Shown here: positions 7,720-14,484 of the stretch, in pieces | Numbering within the stretch: the stretch's first letter is position 1 | Layout: each line of letters opens with the position of its first letter | Origin: B69-G16 sp964501905 | GTDB taxonomy: Archaea > Thermoproteota > Thermoprotei > Thermofilales > B69-G16 | Assembly (NCBI GenBank): GCA_964501905.1 | Contig: CAZCTW010000021.1 | Location: 1-19,307 of the forward strand | Reading direction: 5' to 3' | DNA: 19,307 bases | Notes under the pieces: generated by a model | Told to the model about the DNA's origin: nothing | Databases searched by the model: none | The model's input: the letters and a program-made list of their open reading frames with translations, nothing else | Made by a program: the position numbers and the translations under genes

Positions 7720-7768
7720 ATTTTATTTTAAATGATTCTCTTATCAGCTCTGGTATAGATTTTAAATT

Positions 7769-8551
7769 GTGATTAGGATAGGTGCTAGCGGCTGGTCGTA
7801 TCTCGAATGGTATGGCGTTTTTTATCCTAGAGGTTTGAATAGCTCAGATATGCTGTCCTACTACGCTAAATTCTTCGATACTTCTGAGGTGAACAGCTCA
7901 TTTTACAGCATTCCTAAAAAGGATACAGTACACTTCTGGAGCAGGAAAACTCCAGAAAACTTCGTTTTCGCGATAAAAGTCTATAGAGGCATAACACACG
8001 AGAAAAAACTATCAAACGTCCAGCGAGATTTAATCAGTTTCATTGAAAAATTTGAAGCTTTAGAACGCTCAAGAAAGCTTGGACCATTTTTAATACAGCT
8101 CCCGCCTAGATTCAAAAAGAATTTAAATCTTCTAGAAAGTATAGCTTTATTCCTATCAACGTGCAGAGAAAAGTACGGCTATAAATTTGCTATAGAGTTT
8201 AGGCATAGAAGCTGGGTTGTAAGTAGCACTTTTAAAATACTTGAAAGATACGGAATAGCATACGTTATCGTCGATGAGCCTTTACTACCTCCTGTTGTTA
8301 AAGTTACCTCCGATTTTGCGTATATAAGATGGCATGGGAGAGGGAAAGAAATCTGGTATAACTACAAATACAGTATCGATCAATTAAAGAAATGGGTTCC
8401 AAAGATTAAAGAGATTGAGAGCAGTACTGAAGTAGTCTTTGGATATTTTAATAATCATTTCCATGGAAATGCTATAAAAGATGCATTAGTAATGAAGGAG
8501 CTTCTAGGTCTGAGAACATCATTTGAAGGAATTAGAGATTTTTTATTTTAG
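7769..8551 (+). CDS. DUF72 / YecE-family TIM-barrel protein
   Basis: A 260-residue DUF72 protein with family marks: an N-terminal IRIGASGWSYLEWYGVFYP, the SEVNSSFYSIP segment, FAIKVYRGITHEKK, FLIQLPPRFK, FAIEFRHRSW, and the late WHGRG and YFNNHFHGNAIKDALVMKELL. The family folds as a TIM barrel recalling endonuclease IV; its biochemical role is not established. It starts at GTG 7769. The gene sits behind a nuclease relic in a block duplicated from the repair operon, so a repair link is possible (inference). The 3' end looks frameshifted: a run of six T at 8539-8544 leads to an early stop, and removing one T would add RGKEAEELLKAMTQ before TGA 8592-8594. Confidence 0.88.
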   Translation: MIRIGASGWSYLEWYGVFYPRGLNSSDMLSYYAKFFDTSEVNSSFYSIPKKDTVHFWSRKTPENFVFAIKVYRGITHEKKLSNVQRDLISFIEKFEALERSRKLGPFLIQLPPRFKKNLNLLESIALFLSTCREKYGYKFAIEFRHRSWVVSSTFKILERYGIAYVIVDEPLLPPVVKVTSDFAYIRWHGRGKEIWYNYKYSIDQLKKWVPKIKEIESSTEVVFGYFNNHFHGNAIKDALVMKELLGLRTSFEGIRDFLF

Positions 8552-8637
8552 AGGCAAAGAAGCTGAAGAATTATTAAAAGCTATGACACAGTGATAGCTG
8601 ATAAAATCTCCTTATATGATGGTTAGGCGGTTTAGTT

Positions 8638-8820
8638 CTATACCATTATTTTGTAAATTATCACTAGAATTACAATTACTATAATGAATATGGCGTATAT
8701 GAATAAATACTCCATTATACTTATGACTCCTAGAACCATTGCAATTCCGAAAATGAAGAACAAAGCCACAAAAGTAAACAACAAAGTAAAGAAGACCCTG
8801 GCTCTAGGACTGAGTTTCAA
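8638..8820 (-). CDS. small two-helix membrane protein
   Basis: A 60-residue ORF with two hydrophobic helices (about 9-31 and 35-58) after a short basic N-terminus MKLSPRAR, a usual positive-inside pattern. It begins at TTG 8820, with a GGTGAT purine-rich site about six bases upstream on the minus strand, which favours real translation. No family is recognised. It is convergent with the DUF72 gene and stands alone. It could be spurious, but hydrophobic content, start signal and charge pattern agree. Confidence 0.55.
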   Translation of the reverse strand: MKLSPRARVFFTLLFTFVALFFIFGIAMVLGVISIMEYLFIYAIFIIVIVILVIIYKIMV

Positions 8821-9130
8821 ATTACATCACCACTAGTAAAATTACTAATTAAATTTTTATTTTATCAGTTAAATTTATTATATTTTCTCAGTTAAATAAT
8901 TAATAAAATTTATTTTTATTATCATTTTACTTAGACTGTCCTTAGGTATGATATTATGTTTCTAACATTCTGCATATTCTGGCTTTCTCGAAATCTATTA
9001 GGATTCTGTCATCGAATAATCTTCTCAAAGTGTTTACACGCAAAACTTGCCATAACACATAGATGATATTTTAAACGTTTATCTATTTTTTCTAAATCAA
9101 AAATTAAGTTATGAGTCCTCAGCTGAGAGG
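8821..9130. other. AT-rich intergenic region with possible minus-strand gene scrap
   Basis: No complete gene is visible. The first 110 bases are almost pure A/T and probably carry the minus-strand promoter for the small membrane gene. On the minus strand, 8954-9072 is open and reads NTLRRLFDDRILIDFEKARICRMLE before a stop; a shift of frame continues as NIISYLRTV. This has protein-like composition and may be the remnant of a gene, but no start and no family are clear. Confidence 0.3.
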
Positions 9131-10093
9131 ATGAGCTTGAAGAGAATATTAGTTGGTGCTTGCGGCTGGGAGTATTTTCCGGTTAAATATCATAAGCTTA
9201 GGGAGTATTCTCGTCTTTTTGATGCTATAGAGGTGAATACGACCTTTTATAAGATACCAAGTTTAAAAATTGTCAAAAAGTGGAGAAGAGAGGTCAAGAA
9301 AGATTTTATTTTTACGGTAAAGGCGCACAGAGATATAACGCATACCTATAGATTTAAGCTAAAGAGAGAAGTTCTTGAAAAATTCGAATACATGGTAAAA
9401 ATATGCAATATTCTTAGGGCTAAGCTACTCGTCCTGCAAATACCGTATAACCAAAAACCTACATCTAGTTTTCTAAGGCATTTGGAGAATTTCCTTGAAT
9501 ATGCTAATAGCTACGACTTGGATTTGGGCGTTGAGGCTAGAGGGCCGGACTGGAGGAATAATAGGGCTTTATTGAAGAGTATTTTGTCAAGGTTTGAGGT
9601 TACGCACGTTTTTGATGCTAGTTATGAGGAGCCAGTCTATCATACGAATGTAGTTTATTCGAGGATATACGGTAAGGGTTATCATACTCTTTGGGTTTTA
9701 GATGATGAAGAAGTGAAACGAATATCTGATTTAGCTAGGAAATACGCTGATGAAAACTTGGTATTTTTAATGGGGCATGGCTGCCGGATGTACGATGACG
9801 CTATCCGGATTAAAGTCTATATTGAAGATAACTACTTGCTCCCAATATATCCCGTTAAAGGTTTATCCGCAGTCAGAATGGCTATTTTGGAAAATCCGAA
9901 ATTCCCGGCTAGTAAGGAGGATTTGATTAGGCTTCATGGGTGGAAGGTTGTTGATATTTCAGATAAAAAGAGAGTTAGGCTTTCTAAGATACTCGAGAAT
10001 ATTGAAGACAGAACCTATAATTCAATATATGACCTGTTAAAGGAGATAAAAAATTATTTATATATAGCTACGAAAGGTAATAGAGACTTTTGA
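9131..10093 (+). CDS. DUF72-family protein with C-terminal DUF2795-like domain
   Basis: A 320-residue protein. Residues 1 to about 240 show the DUF72 pattern: ILVGACGWEYFP, DAIEVNTTFYKIP, FTVKAHRDITH, LLVLQIPY, LGVEARGPDW and SRIYGKGYHT. It diverges strongly from the DUF72 gene at 7769. A tail of about 70 residues follows: ILENPKFPASKEDLIRLHGW...ILENIEDRTYNSIYDLL, which resembles the DUF2795 pattern (FPAxKEELI... then L-x-x-L-x-D-x-x-Y). The fusion is my reading of the pattern, not a search result. It starts at ATG 9131, with a GAGAGG directly before it. Transcription is probably independent of the first DUF72 gene, from which it is separated by about 580 bases including a convergent gene. 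Confidence 0.82.
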   Translation: MSLKRILVGACGWEYFPVKYHKLREYSRLFDAIEVNTTFYKIPSLKIVKKWRREVKKDFIFTVKAHRDITHTYRFKLKREVLEKFEYMVKICNILRAKLLVLQIPYNQKPTSSFLRHLENFLEYANSYDLDLGVEARGPDWRNNRALLKSILSRFEVTHVFDASYEEPVYHTNVVYSRIYGKGYHTLWVLDDEEVKRISDLARKYADENLVFLMGHGCRMYDDAIRIKVYIEDNYLLPIYPVKGLSAVRMAILENPKFPASKEDLIRLHGWKVVDISDKKRVRLSKILENIEDRTYNSIYDLLKEIKNYLYIATKGNRDF

Positions 10094-10121
10094 AACTCCA
10101 CTTAGTGAAATTTACCCGTAT

Positions 10122-10136
10122 TAAGCCACTGGCTTA
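10122..10136. repeat. short perfect inverted repeat
   Basis: TAAGCCA and TGGCTTA flank one central C, just after the second DUF72 gene and about 75 bases upstream of the TATA box of the next regulator. It could be a dyad operator for a winged-HTH protein or part of a terminator; nothing else supports either. Confidence 0.3.
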
Positions 10137-10210
10137 CACTGACTAGTATTTCCAATAGTTTTAGATAAGAAATAATATAAAAAATTCTAGATAAATTCCA
10201 AATAAACCCA

Positions 10211-10218
10211 TTTAAATA
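10211..10218 (+). promoter_or_regulatory. TATA box, leaderless promoter
   Basis: TTTAAATA ends 17 bases before ATG 10236; its centre is about 22 bases upstream. At the archaeal TATA-to-start spacing of about 25, transcription should begin at or next to the A of the start codon, so the mRNA is probably leaderless. Confidence 0.6.
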
Positions 10219-10235
10219 TCCCAGCACTTTTTCTC

Positions 10236-10505
10236 ATGAAATACCGGGTAGCTAAGATCGGAGAAGCGGGAATAAAGATTCTACTCGCACTGTACGGTAA
10301 AACACTGAATGTAACCGGGATTATTAGAGAGGCGAATATTTCACCTTCAACTTTCTACACTAAAATAGAAATATTGGTTGACTTAGGGCTTGTGGAGTGC
10401 GTAGAAGACGGTAGAATAAAAATGTATAGTCTGACGGATAATGGTCATAAATTGGCTAGAGAGCTTTACGATATTGAGCTACGAATATTTCGAAAAGAGA
10501 AATGA
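10236..10505 (+). CDS. winged helix-turn-helix regulator
   Basis: An 89-residue winged-HTH protein: helix segment GIKILLALYGKTLNVTGIIREA, recognition helix NISPSTFYTKIEILVDLGLV, wing EDGRIKMYSLTDNG, and a C-terminal helix. It is related in layout to the regulator at 5437-5730 (GIKIL-ALY start, LxxLGL before the wing), so the two may share ancestry and perhaps binding sites. It starts at ATG with a TATA box about 22 bases upstream. The next regulator starts 34 bases after its stop but has its own TATA box. Confidence 0.82.
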   Translation: MKYRVAKIGEAGIKILLALYGKTLNVTGIIREANISPSTFYTKIEILVDLGLVECVEDGRIKMYSLTDNGHKLARELYDIELRIFRKEK

Positions 10506-10506
10506 C

Positions 10507-10515
10507 CTATAAAAG
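10507..10515 (+). promoter_or_regulatory. TATA box upstream of the 10540 regulator
   Basis: CTATAAAAG is centred about 29 bases before ATG 10540, overlapping the end of the preceding gene's stop region. Spacing fits a leaderless or near-leaderless transcript starting at that ATG. An in-frame ATG at 10555 with GGAGG just upstream is a possible second start. Confidence 0.55.
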
Positions 10516-10539
10516 CTTGAAAGGAGCCTGTAATAGACG

Positions 10540-11247
10540 ATGGAGACGGAGGAGATGCCGTTTGGAGATTTAGACGTTACACCGTTAATATCGAGTTCGG
10601 TGAAGGTGTTATGGCCGCTGTATCGAGTCGGCGGTGAAATCAATATCACAGAACTCGCCAAGCTAACAGGGATGAAACATAAAACTCTCAAAAAACGCCT
10701 AGAAACACTAGAGTCTTGGGAGCTAGTCAAAGTTGTTGAGGAGAAGAACCGTAAAATCATAAAATTGACTTTAAGAGGCGCAAGTGCATGTTCTGTTCTA
10801 CTGCACTATGTAGCCCTAATACTCAAGAATGAAGTAGAGGTGAAGTGTTATGGAAAAGTTAGAGTCTTAGAAGTTGCCGACGTTGATGAATTTGCTAAGT
10901 TAGCTGAAGAACCAGTAGCCATATGGTGGCGCGTGGAGTTTCTCCCCGGAGTAGCTTATGTCCACTTTCACGCCGAAGCTCCGCATAAGGACGGCTACGT
11001 AGTCTGCGTCAGAACGAGAACATTAGCTGATGAAATATTAGATAACCTTGGCATCGAGAAGGGAGAGTTTACAGCAAGAGTTAGAAGTGCCTGCTGGAAG
11101 CTTGTCGAAGAATTCTGGAACGAGTTGCGCAGAGCAGGGTGTGACCTTATAACTCTTGGACGTTATCTAGTCGGAATACAATCATTGTATTACGAGACCG
11201 ACAAGGTGACGAAGAAAGCACATGAAAAGCTCGGGGTGGCTCTGTAG
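10540..11247 (+). CDS. winged-HTH protein with unknown C-terminal domain
   Basis: A 235-residue protein. Residues about 15-85 form a winged HTH (VKVLWPLYRVGGEINITELA, then TGMKHKTLKKRLETLESWELV, wing KVVEEKNRKIIKLTLRG). The remaining 150 residues are soluble, mixed alpha/beta, with a Trp/His-rich stretch (AIWWRVEFLPGVAYVHFHAEAPHKDG) and three Cys, and may sense a ligand; I do not recognise this domain. It probably regulates transcription. Start choice is ATG 10540 from the TATA spacing; ATG 10555 has a better ribosome site. It is followed by a convergent gene on the minus strand. Confidence 0.75.
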   Translation: METEEMPFGDLDVTPLISSSVKVLWPLYRVGGEINITELAKLTGMKHKTLKKRLETLESWELVKVVEEKNRKIIKLTLRGASACSVLLHYVALILKNEVEVKCYGKVRVLEVADVDEFAKLAEEPVAIWWRVEFLPGVAYVHFHAEAPHKDGYVVCVRTRTLADEILDNLGIEKGEFTARVRSACWKLVEEFWNELRRAGCDLITLGRYLVGIQSLYYETDKVTKKAHEKLGVAL

Positions 11248-11325
11248 CGTAAAAAGTAGCCATAGTGCAAGACCGCAACAGTACACTCTAAATCTCGCTA
11301 TAAAAACTCGCTATTTTTTAAAAAT

Positions 11326-11350
11326 TAACTTCCTAATATAAAGGAAGTTA
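11326..11350. repeat. hairpin between convergent genes
   Basis: Perfect 8-bp arms TAACTTCC and GGAAGTTA with a nine-base AT-rich loop, in the 162-base gap between the 10540 regulator and the convergent TGT-like gene. T-runs lie on both sides (11314-11319 and 11374-11379). A bidirectional transcription end is possible, although archaeal termination depends mainly on U-runs rather than hairpins. Confidence 0.4.
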
Positions 11351-11409
11351 TATTTGGTGTGTTAGATAGGTTAGTTTTTTACTGCCGCATGCAGTTATGA
11401 GTGCTATCT

Positions 11410-12528
11410 TCATTCTGCCACCTTTGACTGTATGTTCTGTTTGAGGTATACGGTTAGTTTTTCCTGTACGTATTCTCTCTTCGTTCTCTTAGTGACGTAC
11501 TGGAGTGCTTTACGCCAGTATGGTGTGTTCCGCCACCTCTTGGAAAGGTATTTTCTGTAGGCTTCAGGGTTGCAGGCGTACTCGTTCGCTATCGTCTCTT
11601 CAACTTTTAGAACCCAGGCGTTCCACAACGCCCTAGCTATGAATCCACTCCTATCGGAGCGTTTAAGTTCTAATAGGAATATCTTGAAGGGCTTGTCTGT
11701 GAAGGGGGATTCCCTCCACCACATCTTAAGCAGTTTTATGTCTTTTAGTGGCTTGTTCACGTTTTTGTAGCCCAGGCTAAACCTGCCCAGGTGCGGTAGG
11801 AATATTGCGTGCATTTTAGCTGCTAACCGCCACGTAGCGCCGTCGCATATCTCGGCGCCGAGGTAGAAGCACAGGTGTATGCTGTTTGGGTTTCCGGCGC
11901 CGAGCATGAAAACCTCCCTATCTCTTAGCATGTTCATGGCTAGGACAAGCCTATCCAGTATCTCTGTGAAGGGTACTTTGAATAGTGTCGAGTTTACGGA
12001 GTAAGTTCCTAGAGCAACCTTTTGGAGGTATGCGTGGGCGTATGTGCGGGAGAAGCACGAGCCTAGCCCTAGCTTGTCTGGATTTTCTAGGAGTTTTAGG
12101 CTGTGCTTTATCTCTTCTTCTGACCAGCCGTGTACTACAGGCAATACAAAATCGCCTAATTCCCTCTTCATTACGTGGTAGAATTGAGCTGATTTCTCTA
12201 TGAGTTTCAGTCTCTCTTTCATACACATAGAGGGCTTAGGCGGGAGGTCTAGCTGGATAAGTATGTCGCCTTTTTTGAATCCTAGAGCCTTATACACGGT
12301 GATGGTTTTCTCAGGGCTTGGATTTTTTAGTTTACCAGTAATAAAAGAAAACCCGCCGCTATCGTAGGCTATTCGGCAGTTATTCCATAATTCTCTAAAC
12401 TTTGAGTATTTGGAAAGTTTCCCGTAAGCTGGAGCAACGCTAAACATAAGCTCTCTAGAGATGGAATCCGAGATTACGCTGTAGTCGATTCTCTCCGTGA
12501 CGTACACGACCTTACCCATCCACCCCAC
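11410..12528 (-). CDS. TGT-superfamily protein, DpdA-like
   Basis: A protein of up to 372 residues with the layout of tRNA-guanine transglycosylase: YDSGGFSF near residue 55, ILIQLDLPP (compare LDIPT of archaeal TGT), LPVVHGWS, KLGLGSC, MLGAGNP, and GAEICDGATW, whose Asp matches the position of the archaeal TGT nucleophile. It lacks the CxCxxC zinc site and the PUA domain of archaeosine TGT and is much shorter, so it resembles the DpdA group that puts 7-deazaguanines into DNA. No other dpd gene is recognisable in the window. GTG 12528 is the longest start; ATG 12519 (GGGGTGG just upstream) is as likely. The minus-strand TATA element is at 12553-12565. Confidence 0.7.
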   Translation of the reverse strand: MGWMGKVVYVTERIDYSVISDSISRELMFSVAPAYGKLSKYSKFRELWNNCRIAYDSGGFSFITGKLKNPSPEKTITVYKALGFKKGDILIQLDLPPKPSMCMKERLKLIEKSAQFYHVMKRELGDFVLPVVHGWSEEEIKHSLKLLENPDKLGLGSCFSRTYAHAYLQKVALGTYSVNSTLFKVPFTEILDRLVLAMNMLRDREVFMLGAGNPNSIHLCFYLGAEICDGATWRLAAKMHAIFLPHLGRFSLGYKNVNKPLKDIKLLKMWWRESPFTDKPFKIFLLELKRSDRSGFIARALWNAWVLKVEETIANEYACNPEAYRKYLSKRWRNTPYWRKALQYVTKRTKREYVQEKLTVYLKQNIQSKVAE

Positions 12529-12552
12529 CCCTGTTATTTTCTGTTTTGGAAA

Positions 12553-12565
12553 TATTTAAGTTTAT
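12553..12565 (-). promoter_or_regulatory. promoter element of the TGT-like gene, inverted copy of 12632-12644
   Basis: On the minus strand this reads ATAAACTTAAATA, identical to 13 bases at 12632-12644 on the plus strand. The TATA-like CTTAAATA lies about 25-30 bases before GTG 12528, so the mRNA should start at or near the start codon. Confidence 0.55.
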
Positions 12566-12631
12566 CACTCATTTTTTTGATAATATTATATGTTATTTAA
12601 ATCATATATTTTATATAATACTTACTAAATT

Positions 12632-12644
12632 ATAAACTTAAATA
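12632..12644 (+). promoter_or_regulatory. promoter element of the three-gene operon
   Basis: ATAAACTTAAATA contains a TATA-like CTTAAATA. Transcription about 25 bases downstream (near 12665) would give a short leader carrying GGAGGTGGGAGG before TTG 12681. The exact inverted match with 12553-12565 makes a divergent promoter pair. Confidence 0.55.
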
Positions 12645-12680
12645 CGGGTTTTTCAGGGTAATTATTTGGAGGTGGGAGGT

Positions 12681-12947
12681 TTGAGCGGGGATTTGGAGAG
12701 GTTGTGGGAGCTTGAGAGGGAGATTGACAGGTTGGATAGGCTTATCGAGTGGAAGGAGAAGGACTACTGGAAGGTTATCGAAAAGGCTTGTGAGCTTATC
12801 GAGCAGGGAGCACCCTACGATGTTCTCAAGGACGAGGAGGAGAGGATTTTGAAACAGATTGAAGAGCTTGAGCGTAAGCGTGATGAGCTGATACGGAGGG
12901 AGAATGAAATTCTCAAGAAAATTTTGAGAGGTGAGGAGGTTGGATAA
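12681..12947 (+). CDS. coiled-coil protein of unknown function
   Basis: An 88-residue, highly charged protein made almost entirely of predicted helix with heptad patterns (DLERLWELEREIDRLDRLIE and EERILKQIEELERKRDELI), interrupted near the middle by GAPYD, so it may fold as an antiparallel hairpin of helices. No family recognised. TTG 12681 is chosen because GGAGGTGGGAGG lies just upstream; a TTG at 12666 is in frame but precedes that site. First gene of a three-gene operon: the next gene overlaps it by about 17 bases. Confidence 0.72.
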   Translation: MSGDLERLWELEREIDRLDRLIEWKEKDYWKVIEKACELIEQGAPYDVLKDEEERILKQIEELERKRDELIRRENEILKKILRGEEVG

Positions 12948-13584
12948 GGTCGATGCTGTTAAGGAGCTTATAGAGCTTGGCTACAAAGTATGCTATTGGC
13001 TTAGCAGGGCTGGCCTAGACGATTTGCAGCGTTTTGACGATTGCTGGGGTATTGCTTGGGACGATGAGGACTATAGGGAGTATGGGCTTGAGGATTTGAT
13101 GTTTAGGGAGGAGTTCGACGACGAGGCTGAGTATGCAATATTTGTTGACAGGTATCGAAATCTGCTGAAGGATCATTTTGTTGCTAGTATTTTGGGGCGG
13201 GATGTTTTAGATGTTCTGCGTGGCGAGAAAAGCCTAAAGGATACAATGACTTATGAGATTTACAAGAAGTATGCGGAGAAGAGGTCTGAGGTCTACCTTT
13301 ATGTTATGGACGCGTTTGTGCCTCTAAGCTTTAAGCGCGAGGATATTCTGGGATGGTTTAGCAGGCAACCTTTAGAGGCTTTTCTAGCCGTCAGGGAGAA
13401 GGTCGAGAAGATAATTGGGAGGATTAGCGGTGTATTGTTCAGGAAGAGGTTTGACTGTGATTCGGGTGTCGTTATTGAATATAGCGTCTTCATGGATAAG
13501 GGTGTTGTCGGTGTGAAGATTATCTGTTCTCTAGAGCCGGAGGAGGCGTTGAAGAAGTTCTACGAGGCTGAGAGTAGTGGCTGA
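12931..13584 (+). CDS. acidic protein of unknown function
   Basis: A 217-residue soluble protein, unusually acidic in its first third (WDDEDYREYGLEDLMFREEFDDEAEY) and mixed alpha/beta after that. No motif or family is recognised. GTG 12931 is the longest start; TTG 12940 right after GAGGAGG is an alternative. It overlaps both neighbours, so the three genes are probably translated together and their products may act as a complex. Codon use looks more GC-rich than the region before 11400. Confidence 0.7.
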   Translation: MRRLDKVDAVKELIELGYKVCYWLSRAGLDDLQRFDDCWGIAWDDEDYREYGLEDLMFREEFDDEAEYAIFVDRYRNLLKDHFVASILGRDVLDVLRGEKSLKDTMTYEIYKKYAEKRSEVYLYVMDAFVPLSFKREDILGWFSRQPLEAFLAVREKVEKIIGRISGVLFRKRFDCDSGVVIEYSVFMDKGVVGVKIICSLEPEEALKKFYEAESSG

Positions 13585-13804
13585 TTTGGAGAAGAGGTTA
13601 TTGGAGATTTTCAGGGGCTATCTTGTGAGGTTTCCGGATGTTTTCGAGGATGATTGTATTGTTACTGCCGAGGTATATGTTAAGAGCGTAATTGATGCAC
13701 AGCTAAAGTCTCTAATGGAGCTTTTCGACGGTTTTAGCGTGGAGCCAAATGATGGGTTTCTCAGGATTTACACTTGGAAGTTCAAAAAAGGGGGTGAATG
13801 GTAG
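13577..13804 (+). CDS. small protein of unknown function
   Basis: A 75-residue protein: an N-terminal amphipathic helix (LEKRLLEIFRGYLVRFP), then beta-type stretches (CIVTAEVYVKSVI, GFLRIYTWKF). Not recognised. It begins at GTG 13577, overlapping the preceding gene by eight bases, and is the last gene of the operon. Its stop lies eight bases from the end of the truncated ATPase on the opposite strand. Confidence 0.65.
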   Translation: MADLEKRLLEIFRGYLVRFPDVFEDDCIVTAEVYVKSVIDAQLKSLMELFDGFSVEPNDGFLRIYTWKFKKGGEW

Positions 13805-13812
13805 TGGTTTGT

Positions 13813-14397
13813 TCAAGTCAAAATATTGAAGTAACGTGTGAATACTGCAAGTACTACTTCGTGATCGTAGTAGCTCTTTAACGGTATGGAATCTAATATT
13901 TCCAGAACTTGAGTTAATGTAGGGGATGAATGTTTACTAAAAGATCTATTTAAGGCTCTACGAAACATAAACTTCATAGGATCGGAAAACCGGAAAACAT
14001 CTCCAAATAAGTCGACGAGGAAATCTATATGCTCACTTAACTCCCCATAAATGTATTCCAGCGGATTTAACTGAAAATTATCCCCTGGAATTAATCTTTC
14101 AAACCCTTCTAACACATATTCTCCCGCCCAGTCTAAGATGAGTACAGGAATTCTCCTCGATATTTTCGAAGCAAGTAGTTTAGCTGTATTGCTCTTACCG
14201 CTGCCGGTTCTTCCATATATAACAATGTGCCCGGTGAGCATTTTTAAAAAGAAGGGGAATAAACCGCATCTACCCACAAGCACCTCTCCCGTTCCTATCT
14301 TCACAAGCATGTAGATTACGATTATGAGCGGACTCAATAACGCTAACGGGAAAATAACCTCTTCCCACGAAAAATCAATTATAGCCGTGAAAGACAA
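13813..14397 (-). pseudogene. HerA/FtsK-type ATPase, C-terminally truncated
   Basis: 194 residues: an N-terminal membrane helix (about 14-33), the typical GTGEVLVG lead-in, Walker A GRTGSGKS at 62-69, and Walker B VLILDWAGEY at 85-94, followed by a helical insert. Proteins of this HerA-like group usually run to 450-600 residues, with a sensor region and arginine finger in the second half. Here the sequence ends after SYYDHEVVLAVFTRYFNILT, just where such proteins would continue. I take it as a gene cut by a rearrangement next to the three-gene operon. A short functional variant is possible. It starts at TTG 14397; the shared TATA box is at 14427-14436. Confidence 0.72.
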
Positions 14398-14426
14398 CCT
14401 CTCATACCCGATTTTGCTGTGAAAGA

Positions 14427-14436
14427 AAATATATAA
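14427..14436. promoter_or_regulatory. shared divergent TATA box
   Basis: AAAATATATAAG-type sequence lies about 30 bases before the TTG of the truncated ATPase (minus) and about 50 bases before the first possible start of the tRNA endonuclease (plus). Being nearly symmetric, it could drive both genes. Confidence 0.45.
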
Positions 14437-14484
14437 GCCTAATAGTAGTGAGTGATTTGAGTTTGAGAAAAAGCTTAGTTACCA

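Noticed and set aside
7720..7768. A separate regulatory repeat shared with 6692-6737
   Set aside because: The similarity is explained by the larger duplication that includes the nuclease 3' ends and the DUF72 start.
11951..12226. ORFs on both strands inside the TGT-like gene
   Set aside because: They overlap conserved TGT motifs (VVHGWS, LGLGS) in the main frame and have Arg-rich shadow composition.
13798..13881. A 27-codon plus-strand ORF (MVVVCSSQNIEVTCEYCKYY) with a CxxC pair after the three-gene operon
   Set aside because: Most of it is antisense to the conserved end of the HerA-like ATPase, which explains the sequence better; the CxxC pair is probably chance.
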